Of a stretch of 6,170 bases of DNA, positions 1 to 5,432 are shown piece after piece. Position 1 is the first letter of the stretch, and each line of letters starts with the position of its first letter. The translations under genes were made by a program, and so were the position numbers. Source of the stretch: JBGTGG01 sp041746855 (GTDB lineage: Bacteria > Bacteroidota > Bacteroidia > Cytophagales > Cyclobacteriaceae); NCBI GenBank assembly GCA_041746855.1, contig JBGTGG010000317.1, positions 1 to 6,170 of the forward strand, written 5' to 3'. The notes beneath the pieces were generated by a model that saw nothing but the letters and a program-made list of their open reading frames with translations, was not told where the DNA came from and made no database searches.

Positions 1-12
1 TGCGCTCAATGC

Positions 13-912
13 TTACTCAAAAATTAAATAGGGTTTTATTTTTTCTCGTTCTTCAGTGGTGACAACAATAATTTTTTCCAAATCCTTAAGCGTGGTGTAT
101 TTACCATGCTGAAAACGATACGAAACAATTGCTTTTGCTACTGATTTAGAAATATAGGGATGCTTGCTTAACTCAGCTTCCGTTGCCAAGTTGATGTTTA
201 TTCCCACAGGTTGAAAATTTTCTTCGATGAATGTATGTTCGAGTAGCCGGGCAATTGTAACCGAATCCAAATGATACACTTCTTTTAATTGATTTTCATT
301 TATAAAACCACCCAATTGATTTCGGTATTTCACAATGCGTTCAGATAAAACTTTTCCAATTCCTGAAATCTGTTTCAATTGGGCTGTATCAGCAGTGTTG
401 AGATCAAACGCCTGAATTTCTTTTTTGGTGTACTTCGGCTTGTCATACTTTTCATAAACCGGTTTTTGTGTTTCAATTTTATCGGGCAATAAAATATACG
501 GCTTAATTTTTTCGAAGAGTGAAGGCTCAAGGCCATAAATTTTTTCCAAATCTGATTTTACACGAAACTTCCCACCTTTTTCCCGGTAGTTGACAATCCG
601 CTTTGAAATAGTGGCCGGAAAGCCCAATCGCATAAAGTCTTCCGCTGCTATTTCATTCGGATCAAAATTAAAATAGGTAATCTCGGCTTCTTCTTTTCCA
701 GGTTCAACTGAAACATTACTGACAAACACCAATGAATCAAGAAAAGCAGCATCGGCAGAAAAATCGGGCGGGGAAAGTGAAATCCAATACCGGTAAGCCG
801 GAACCGAAAAAACAATTACAATCATGAGCGGGATCAAAACCAAAAAACCGTTGATCTGGTTTCCAGAAAAACCAAAGTAATTACGGATCAATCGTTTGAA
901 GTATCCTACCAT
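13..912 (-). CDS. Membrane-anchored protein with three ComEA-like helix-hairpin-helix modules
   Basis: The 299-residue product has a short basic N-terminus, one hydrophobic segment (about residues 21-43), a linker, and three related modules at about 82-140, 169-229 and 238-298. Each module opens with an Asn- or Asp-containing FN/LN/IN stretch, followed by a G-x-G-like or equivalent hairpin (GIGKVLSERIVKYR in module 2) and a GGKF / GGFI / HGKY turn leading to a D-L or Q-L-x-x-I/V helix. This is the ComEA-type HhH pattern. In the family, HhH motifs bind the DNA backbone without sequence specificity; ComEA itself binds incoming DNA during natural transformation. Only module 2 has a canonical GIG hairpin; modules 1 and 3 have LGFP and HPYIS instead, so these may be structural or degenerate. 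The predicted topology is a single anchor with the HhH part either periplasmic or cytoplasmic; I cannot tell which. A role in DNA uptake is possible but not shown. The gene is divergent from hemA. The start was chosen as the Met just before the basic, aromatic N-terminus. Confidence 0.85.
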   Translation of the reverse strand: MVGYFKRLIRNYFGFSGNQINGFLVLIPLMIVIVFSVPAYRYWISLSPPDFSADAAFLDSLVFVSNVSVEPGKEEAEITYFNFDPNEIAAEDFMRLGFPATISKRIVNYREKGGKFRVKSDLEKIYGLEPSLFEKIKPYILLPDKIETQKPVYEKYDKPKYTKKEIQAFDLNTADTAQLKQISGIGKVLSERIVKYRNQLGGFINENQLKEVYHLDSVTIARLLEHTFIEENFQPVGININLATEAELSKHPYISKSVAKAIVSYRFQHGKYTTLKDLEKIIVVTTEEREKIKPYLIFE

Positions 913-968
913 AAATTAGCCTTGCTAAGTAAACAACTTTTACCATCGGGCGACACCCGTCACATCTT

Positions 969-987
969 ATTTAGAGTGATTCTAAAT
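969..987. promoter_or_regulatory. 19-bp dyad with Fur/PerR-family operator geometry
   Basis: The sequence ATTTAGAGTGATTCTAAAT is a 9-1-9 inverted repeat centred on position 978, with one mismatched pair (976/980). Its inner 15 bases, TTAGAGTGATTCTAA, have the 7-1-7 form and AT-rich character of Fur-superfamily boxes and resemble the PerR consensus TTATAATnATTATAA. It lies in the spacer between the divergent HhH gene and hemA, 60 bp before the hemA start and 56 bp before the other start. hemA is a known PerR target in Bacillus subtilis, so control of haem synthesis by iron or peroxide is plausible. The binding protein is not in the window, so the assignment is inferred from shape and context only. 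Confidence 0.5.
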
Positions 988-1012
988 TATAACTTAACGA
1001 ATTTTTAACACG

Positions 1013-1040
1013 TTTTAGAACTGCTTCAACATTATTTTTG
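1013..1040 (+). promoter_or_regulatory. Candidate Bacteroidota promoter of hemA
   Basis: TATTTTTG at 1033-1040 matches the Bacteroidota -7 element TAnnTTTG at every defined base. A weak -33 candidate (TTTTAG, 1013 onward) lies about 17 bp upstream. The -7 element ends only 7 nt before the hemA ATG, so a transcript from it would have almost no leader. The -7 match is exact but the -33 match is poor, so this could be coincidence. Confidence 0.4.
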
Positions 1041-1047
1041 TGGCCGT

Positions 1048-2313
1048 ATGCAAAATTTCAAAGCATTTATCCTTACCTACAAAACCGCTACGGTGCAAAT
1101 TCGGGAGCAAGTCGCGCTTTCGGAAGCCCAGGCTAAGGAACTTTTGAGATTTTTGAAGGAACACACCCCCGCAACCGATTTATTGGTAATCTCTACCTGC
1201 AACCGCACTGAGATCTATTATCAAAATCCAACGCCCCTTTCAGCTGAAATCCTCCATGGAATTAGTCGAATCAAAGGAATTTCCGGGGACTTCGCTCCTT
1301 ATTTTAAAGAAATCAACACCACCGCAGAAACTGTTCGCCATTTATTCCATGTGGCCATTGGTTTGGATGCGCAGGTAATTGGCGATCTGCAAATTTCAGG
1401 ACAAGTAAAAAACGCCTATCAATGGGCAGCCGATGAAGATACAGCCGGTCCGTTTTTACATCGCTTAATGCACACTATCTTTTTTACGAACAAGCGAGTG
1501 GTTCAGGAAACGTCTTTCCGCGATGGAGCTGCTTCCATATCATATGCAGCGAAAGAATTAGCGGAAGATGTGGGTGCCAGTCTGAAAGCGCCACGGGTAT
1601 TGCTGATTGGTGTTGGTGAAATTGGCAGGGATGTTTGCCTCAATCTTGCATCCTCAACTTTTAACCACGTCACGCTCATCAATCGATCACCTGAGAAAGC
1701 ATTGCAGCTTGCCCAAAAATGCAACTTTGGGTTTGCGCCTTTCGAGGAATTGGAGAAGCTTGTACTACAGTCGGATATAATTATCAGCACCGTGGCAGGC
1801 GCGGAACCCATCATCACAACGTCCATATTTAAAGGCGGGTCGTTGATCCGGCATAAGTTCTTCATTGATTTATCGATGCCGAGAAGTATTCAGGCAGACG
1901 TTGAAAATATTTCGGGGATCGTACTTTATAATTTGGATGACTTGCGTGGAAAAACTGATGAAGCGCTTTTGAAAAGACAAGCTGCTATTCCTGAAGTTGA
2001 AAAAATTATTGAAGAAGCATTGGTGGAATTCAATGATTGGTCGAAAGATATGATGGTAATACCCACCATTCAAAAATTGAAAAATGCGTTGGAGCAAATC
2101 CGCAAAGAAGAAATTGCCCGCTTCTTAAAAAAGGCAAATGCACAAGAGGCAGAGAAAATGGAAGAACTCAGCAAAAGCCTTGTACAGAAATTTATGAAAT
2201 TGCCCATACTGCAATTAAAAGCTGCTTGCAAACGTGATGATGCCGATTCGTTGGTGGAAGCCCTGCAAGAACTTTTCGATCTGGAGCGGGAAAATACAAA
2301 GGCTCCGTTCTAA
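1048..2313 (+). CDS. hemA: Glutamyl-tRNA reductase
   Basis: This is the first enzyme of the C5 pathway of haem synthesis: it reduces glutamyl-tRNA(Glu) with NADPH to glutamate-1-semialdehyde in the cytosol. The 421 residues are the usual full length. The N-terminal catalytic domain carries STCNRTEIY (49-57) with the nucleophilic Cys51, then HLFHVAIGLDAQVIGDLQI (98-116) with the conserved His98 and Gln115. The NADPH-binding Rossmann domain shows LLIGVGEIGRDV (185-196), INRSPEKA (211-218) and IISTVAGAEPII (245-256), followed by FIDLSMPR (272-279) and YNLDDL (294-299). The helical C-terminal dimerisation domain covers about 315-415. One deviation from many bacterial enzymes is GDLQI in place of GEPQI (Asp113 for Glu), probably a lineage variant. 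The N-terminus (MQNFKAF) is a typical family start and no earlier start is needed. No Shine-Dalgarno sequence is present, as is normal in this phylum. A Fur/PerR-like dyad lies upstream. Confidence 0.97.
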   Translation: MQNFKAFILTYKTATVQIREQVALSEAQAKELLRFLKEHTPATDLLVISTCNRTEIYYQNPTPLSAEILHGISRIKGISGDFAPYFKEINTTAETVRHLFHVAIGLDAQVIGDLQISGQVKNAYQWAADEDTAGPFLHRLMHTIFFTNKRVVQETSFRDGAASISYAAKELAEDVGASLKAPRVLLIGVGEIGRDVCLNLASSTFNHVTLINRSPEKALQLAQKCNFGFAPFEELEKLVLQSDIIISTVAGAEPIITTSIFKGGSLIRHKFFIDLSMPRSIQADVENISGIVLYNLDDLRGKTDEALLKRQAAIPEVEKIIEEALVEFNDWSKDMMVIPTIQKLKNALEQIRKEEIARFLKKANAQEAEKMEELSKSLVQKFMKLPILQLKAACKRDDADSLVEALQELFDLERENTKAPF

Positions 2314-2358
2314 TTTGTATCCTTGCCTTATTGATGTAATTATCTTTCTTTAGTTTCG
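2314..2358 (+). promoter_or_regulatory. Candidate promoter(s) of the sigma-factor operon
   Basis: The 66-bp spacer after hemA holds two overlapping Bacteroidota-type candidates. One pairs TTTG (2314-2317) with TATCTTTC (2341-2348) across 23 bp. The other pairs TTG (2331-2333) with TAGTTTCG (2351-2358) across 17 bp. Each -7 box misses the consensus TAnnTTTG at one defined position. Either would place a start site 15-30 nt before the sigma-factor ATG. No intrinsic terminator is visible after hemA, so read-through from hemA is also possible. Confidence 0.35.
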
Positions 2359-2379
2359 ACTAAGTATTGACTTAAATCT

Positions 2380-2874
2380 ATGCAGTTGCATTCCCAGGAA
2401 GTTGGTTTTGTTGAATTAGTGGATGCGCACCAGGGCTTGATTCATAAAGTATGCATTCTTTATGAAACTGACCATGATGCGCGCGAAGACCTTTTTCAGG
2501 AAATCGTCCTTCAGTTATGGAAGTCCTTCCCAAACTTTCGAGGCGATTCAAAAATTACTACGTGGATGTACCGCATTGCGTTGAATACCGCAATCTCCGC
2601 ACTTCGCAAATACAAACGAAAACCTTTTACGGAAGATATTAAAGAATACCACTTTAATATTTCCGAACAATATGACAATGAAGAGCAGAAGGAAAACCTT
2701 CAGAAACTTCAACGGGCAATCCGTCAGCTTCCAGAAATTGAACGCGGGATGATCATGATGGCATTGGATGAAATTCCTTACGAGGAAATTGCCGAAACAA
2801 TCGGCATCACACAAAATAATGTTCGGGTTCGAATGAATCGAATTCGTGAAAAACTACGAAATCTTATGATGTAA
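2380..2874 (+). CDS. RNA polymerase sigma factor, ECF subfamily
   Basis: This 164-residue protein has the two-domain plan of ECF sigma factors, which direct core RNA polymerase to dedicated promoters. Region 2 spans about 12-80: DLFQEIVLQLWKSF (37-50) is region 2.2, which contacts core polymerase, and FRGDSKITTWMYRIALN (53-69) is region 2.3/2.4, which melts and reads the -10 element. An acidic linker (about 84-104) leads to region 4 (about 105-161), where LPEIERGMIMM precedes the helix-turn-helix PYEEIAETIGITQNNVRVRMNRIREKL (133-159), which reads the -35 element. Length and motifs are normal for the family, with no extra regulatory domain. Two nucleotides after its stop begins a four-TM protein, so the pair is probably co-translated. 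In such pairs the membrane protein usually holds the sigma factor inactive until a signal arrives. The stimulus and target promoters cannot be read from the sequence. Confidence 0.95.
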   Translation: MQLHSQEVGFVELVDAHQGLIHKVCILYETDHDAREDLFQEIVLQLWKSFPNFRGDSKITTWMYRIALNTAISALRKYKRKPFTEDIKEYHFNISEQYDNEEQKENLQKLQRAIRQLPEIERGMIMMALDEIPYEEIAETIGITQNNVRVRMNRIREKLRNLMM

Positions 2875-2876
2875 TC

Positions 2877-3485
2877 ATGGAGCTGGACGATCTGAAAAAT
2901 ATCTGGAAACAAAACCCTCCCTTCCCACATAAAAATGCCGAAGAGATTTCGGCCATGCTGAAAAGCAACAGCACTTCAATCATTGAAAAATTAAAACGCA
3001 ATGTATGGTTCGAGCTCATCTTTACAGATGTAGTGGGTGTTGCATTATTAATTTACGCTTTCACAATTCCTCACGGAAGAATTAAATGGATGATCATTTC
3101 CATTTTGGTAGTGTTCTTCCTCTATACCTTTTACTTTATTAAAAAATTATTGCTTTTAAAACGCTTTGAACACGGCAAAGACATTAAATCAAACCTAGAA
3201 CTATTGGCTGCGCAATTGACCAGTTACCTTTCATTTTATAAAAAGAGTTACGCCATTTTGTACCCCGTGTATTTTGTTATTGGGTTGCTCTTTGTTGCAG
3301 TAGAAAAGGGAATGGATGTCTTTCTGGATTCCATCACCCGACCAAAATCATTGTTCTATCTTATTTCGATGTCGCTGGTGTTCCTTTTTTCCAGTACCTG
3401 GTTTGTGCGCTGGTATTTGCAAAAACTGTATGGAAACCATGTGGAAAAATTGAAAAACCTATTGGCCGAAATAGAGGGCCAGTAG
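2877..3485 (+). CDS. Four-TM membrane protein, putative anti-sigma factor
   Basis: The 202-residue product begins with a polar cytoplasmic-looking stretch (MELDDLKNIWKQ, then about 30 charged residues). Four hydrophobic segments follow at about 44-64, 70-92, 124-142 and 158-181, and the protein ends in a short charged tail that may form a helix (183-202). The N-terminal E/N-L-D-x-L-K-x-x-W pattern is common in Bacteroidota membrane proteins encoded directly behind ECF sigma factors. With the 2-nt gap to the sigma gene, this suggests the N-terminal segment sequesters the sigma factor at the membrane. I see no zinc-binding HxxxCxxC (ZAS) motif, no FecR-type domain and no protease site, so the anti-sigma role rests on position and general shape. 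It could instead be a sensor or accessory membrane protein of the same operon. Confidence 0.6.
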   Translation: MELDDLKNIWKQNPPFPHKNAEEISAMLKSNSTSIIEKLKRNVWFELIFTDVVGVALLIYAFTIPHGRIKWMIISILVVFFLYTFYFIKKLLLLKRFEHGKDIKSNLELLAAQLTSYLSFYKKSYAILYPVYFVIGLLFVAVEKGMDVFLDSITRPKSLFYLISMSLVFLFSSTWFVRWYLQKLYGNHVEKLKNLLAEIEGQ

Positions 3486-3505
3486 TATTTAGCATAAAAC
3501 AAATA

Positions 3506-4204
3506 ATGCCGGGCCGTAAAACATATTTCAATTGGAGCACTGGAAAAGACTCCGCCCTCGCATTACACTATTTGTTGCAAAACAAGAATTACAGTGTGGA
3601 GTATTTGCTTACCTGTATTAATGCACATTACAAACGGGTAAGCATGCACGGTTTGAGCACAGAGTTGTTACATCAGCAGCTCCAGGCTATTGGCATTCCA
3701 AGTGGAATGGTTGAGTTGCCTGAACATCCTACCAATATCGAATACGAAAAAATAATGTCCGAAAAAGTGAAGCAATTAAAATCGGAAGGATTTGAATATG
3801 CAGCGTTTGGTGATATTTTTTTAGAAGACCTTCGCAACTATCGCGAACAGCAATTGCAAGTAGTAAATATGAAATCGGTATTCCCACTCTGGAAGACAGA
3901 CACATTACAATTAATCAACGAATTTATTGACGCAGGATTCAAAGCCATTGTTGTTTGCACGGATGCTGCATTGCTTGACTCCTCTTTTGCAGGAAGGATG
4001 ATTGATAAAAAATTTATCAACGATTTACCGGATGGGATAGACCCTTGCGGTGAAAACGGGGAGTTTCATACATTCTGTTTTGATGGCCCTTTTTTTAAGT
4101 ATCCCATTAAATTTTCAATGGGGGAAACTGTTTTGAAAGAATACAACACGAACGAAACAAAAACCGGATTCTGGTTTTGCGACCTGCTGCCCGAACAAGC
4201 ATGA
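3506..4204 (+). CDS. DUF71/COG2102 ATP pyrophosphatase (Dph6-like diphthine-ammonia ligase family)
   Basis: This 232-residue cytosolic protein belongs to the PP-loop N-type ATP pyrophosphatases. The ATP-binding PP-loop is STGKDSALAL (11-20), matching SGGKDS. Further family signatures are RVSMHG (44-49), FGDIFLEDLRNYREQQL (101-117) and DPCGENGEFHTFCFDGP (179-195), the last being the GExGEFHT signature of this family. In eukaryotes and archaea, Dph6 amidates diphthine on elongation factor 2. Bacteria do not make diphthamide, so the substrate here must differ. Published comparative genomics proposed a B12-salvage role for some bacterial members, but no cobalamin gene is visible nearby. The gene starts 20 nt after the putative anti-sigma gene and is probably the last member of the sigma operon. 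The enzyme class is clear; the reaction is unknown. Confidence 0.85.
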   Translation: MPGRKTYFNWSTGKDSALALHYLLQNKNYSVEYLLTCINAHYKRVSMHGLSTELLHQQLQAIGIPSGMVELPEHPTNIEYEKIMSEKVKQLKSEGFEYAAFGDIFLEDLRNYREQQLQVVNMKSVFPLWKTDTLQLINEFIDAGFKAIVVCTDAALLDSSFAGRMIDKKFINDLPDGIDPCGENGEFHTFCFDGPFFKYPIKFSMGETVLKEYNTNETKTGFWFCDLLPEQA

Positions 4205-4215
4205 AACCAAATAAG

Positions 4216-4256
4216 GCTGAAAAACCTTTAGGTGTTCATCTCACAGTATTTTCAGC
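4216..4256. repeat. Inverted repeat just after the DUF71 gene, possible weak terminator
   Basis: GCTGAAAA (4216-4223) is the exact reverse complement of TTTTCAGC (4249-4256), with a 25-nt spacer. It begins 12 nt after the stop codon and could fold as a long-loop hairpin in the transcript, separating this operon from the LytTR gene. The stem is short and half A/T, the loop is long and no T-run follows, so termination is uncertain. Confidence 0.25.
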
Positions 4257-4261
4257 TGGTT

Positions 4262-4312
4262 ATTCACAACAAAATCCAACAATTCACCACATACTTAAAC
4301 TAAGCACGGCAA
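4262..4312 (+). promoter_or_regulatory. Upstream phased direct-repeat array, putative LytTR operator
   Basis: Three related 10-mers sit at exactly 20-bp spacing: ATTCACAACA (4262-4271), ATTCACCACA (4282-4291) and AAGCACGGCA (4302-4311). The first two agree at 9 of 10 positions; the third is degenerate but keeps phase. The same motif recurs in a second array after the LytTR gene, and both arrays end with an ACGGCA copy. LytTR domains bind direct repeats about two helical turns apart, so autoregulation is the obvious reading. The array ends about 16 nt before the start codon, which would suit repression or feedback control. I saw no convincing TAnnTTTG box in this spacer. Confidence 0.5.
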
Positions 4313-4327
4313 AATTTCGTCTATTCC

Positions 4328-5290
4328 ATGGTTATGGAATATTCAAAGAACCTCTCTCCTGAACTTTCTACCGCAAAACCAGACGAAGCAGTCACCTTTG
4401 CCGAAAGACTCACCGAACCTTTCCCCTATTATTTGGAAGATGATCGGAAAAACCTCGGATTGATTACCGGAATAGCACTTTTTGTGATTGTATTTCTGTT
4501 GATCTATCGGCCCTTTGGTCAACATCTCCCCGAACTCACCTTTCTACAGGTTTTAATTTTCTCGGGTATTACGTTTGTTGTCCTGACGGTCAATATCATC
4601 GGTTTTCCCAGATGGTTTCCCGAATTGTTTGAACCCACGAAATGGAATCTTGGCAAATATTTCCTGTTCAAACTCTGGCATCTTTTCCTTATCGGTATTG
4701 CCTCCACTGCTATTGATGTTTATTTTATTTGTCCTCAGAATAGTGTTCTCGAGAACGTAATCCATGCCAATACACAAGTTGCCCTTACGGGAATTATTCC
4801 CATTACGGTGATGACACTTTTTCTGAAGAACAGGGTATTGGCAGAAAATCTTCAAAATGCCATTCAAGCCAATCGCGAATTGGAAAAAATAAGCAGACTC
4901 AAGAAAAAAACAGAGACGCTAACTACTGAACCTTTTACCATCTATTCGGATACAAGTGAATCACTCAGTTTGCAATTAAAAGATTTGCTTTTTGTGGCCG
5001 CCAACGACAACTATTCAACTGTTGTTTGGAATGAAGGTTCACGCACAGAGAAAAAACTTTTGCGCATCAACCTTAAAAACCTGGAAGCCCAGTTGGACAA
5101 CTCATTTGCGCTACGGTGCCATCGCTCTTACCTTGTCAACATTCATGCTATTGAATCCCTTACGGGGAATACAAACGGATATAAAATAAAACTCCGCGAT
5201 TGTGAAGAGACCATTCCGGTATCACGACCCAAAGGAAAAGAGTTGATGGTAAAGATCAAGCAGCTAAAAAGCATGATGGAACTTGGTTAG
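4328..5290 (+). CDS. Membrane-anchored LytTR-family transcriptional regulator
   Basis: The 320-residue product has a polar N-terminus, four predicted membrane segments (about 44-61, 71-92, 112-134 and 150-167), a charged helical stretch likely to form a coiled coil (168-196), and a C-terminal LytTR DNA-binding domain (about 202-312). LytTR hallmarks are LLFVAANDNYSTVVW (220-234), FALRCHRSYLVNIHAIESL (260-278), NGYKIKL (283-289) and IPVSRPKGKEL (296-306). No receiver domain or histidine kinase is present, so this is a one-component regulator in which the membrane part presumably senses a signal and the coiled coil dimerises the DNA-binding domains. Met1 at 4328 and Met3 at 4334 are both possible starts; an in-frame stop at 4301-4303 rules out a longer protein. 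Phased repeats on both sides of the gene are candidate binding sites for this protein, linking it to the secreted protein encoded next. Confidence 0.92.
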   Translation: MVMEYSKNLSPELSTAKPDEAVTFAERLTEPFPYYLEDDRKNLGLITGIALFVIVFLLIYRPFGQHLPELTFLQVLIFSGITFVVLTVNIIGFPRWFPELFEPTKWNLGKYFLFKLWHLFLIGIASTAIDVYFICPQNSVLENVIHANTQVALTGIIPITVMTLFLKNRVLAENLQNAIQANRELEKISRLKKKTETLTTEPFTIYSDTSESLSLQLKDLLFVAANDNYSTVVWNEGSRTEKKLLRINLKNLEAQLDNSFALRCHRSYLVNIHAIESLTGNTNGYKIKLRDCEETIPVSRPKGKELMVKIKQLKSMMELG

Positions 5291-5292
5291 TT

Positions 5293-5364
5293 GTTTACCA
5301 CAATCAATATCCATCCACCACAACATTTTGCATTTTACCACAAAGCCTGCACATTTTACGGCAT
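5293..5364 (+). promoter_or_regulatory. Downstream phased direct-repeat array, putative LytTR operator
   Basis: ACCACAA occurs exactly three times, starting at 5297, 5317 and 5337, a spacing of exactly 20 bp. A fourth degenerate copy, ACGGCAT, starts at 5358 (21 bp on). Their left flanks also agree: GTTT, ATCC, TTTT and TTTT. Copies 3 and 4 share the 8-mer CATTTTAC. The array begins 2 nt after the LytTR stop codon and ends 6 nt before a candidate -33 box, the position expected for an activator site. Two-helical-turn direct repeats are typical of LytTR operators. The motif itself does not match the GTT-centred consensus described for some LytTR proteins, so a lineage-specific sequence is implied. 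Confidence 0.55.
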
Positions 5365-5370
5365 TAATCC

Positions 5371-5398
5371 TTTGTACTACGATATGATTTTATGTTTT
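5371..5398 (+). promoter_or_regulatory. Candidate promoter of the secreted-protein gene
   Basis: TTTG (5371-5374) and TATGTTTT (5391-5398) are 16 bp apart and fit the Bacteroidota -33/-7 pair, with one deviation in the -7 box. The predicted start site near 5403 would give a leader of about 30 nt ending in the A-rich, Shine-Dalgarno-free stretch typical of the phylum. The last copy of the upstream repeat array would lie around -40 to -50, suitable for contact with RNA polymerase. Confidence 0.45.
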
Positions 5399-5432
5399 GC
5401 GTTACCTAGTGTAAACCAAAAAAACAACAACC

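Noticed and set aside
947..959. Short hairpin CGGG-CGACA-CCCG in the hemA upstream spacer
   Set aside because: The stem is only 4 bp with no T-run, too weak to call a terminator or operator.
1503..1865. Minus-strand open frame of 120 codons inside hemA
   Set aside because: It lies wholly within the well-supported hemA coding sequence on the other strand, and its translation shows no recognisable domain.
4201..4362. Possible small gene of 53 codons with an ATGA overlap with the DUF71 stop codon
   Set aside because: The overlap is suggestive of coupling, but the frame runs across the phased repeat array and into the LytTR gene, and the peptide has no recognisable feature.
4553..4867. Minus-strand open frame of 104 codons inside the LytTR gene
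   Set aside because: It is antisense to the membrane-domain coding region, and its Asn/Arg/Lys-rich composition is that expected from reverse-reading hydrophobic codons.
5376..5382. Possible fifth copy of the repeat (ACTACGA)
   Set aside because: It matches the motif at 5 of 7 positions but is out of phase with the fourth copy (18 bp) and overlaps the promoter spacer, so it was not counted.
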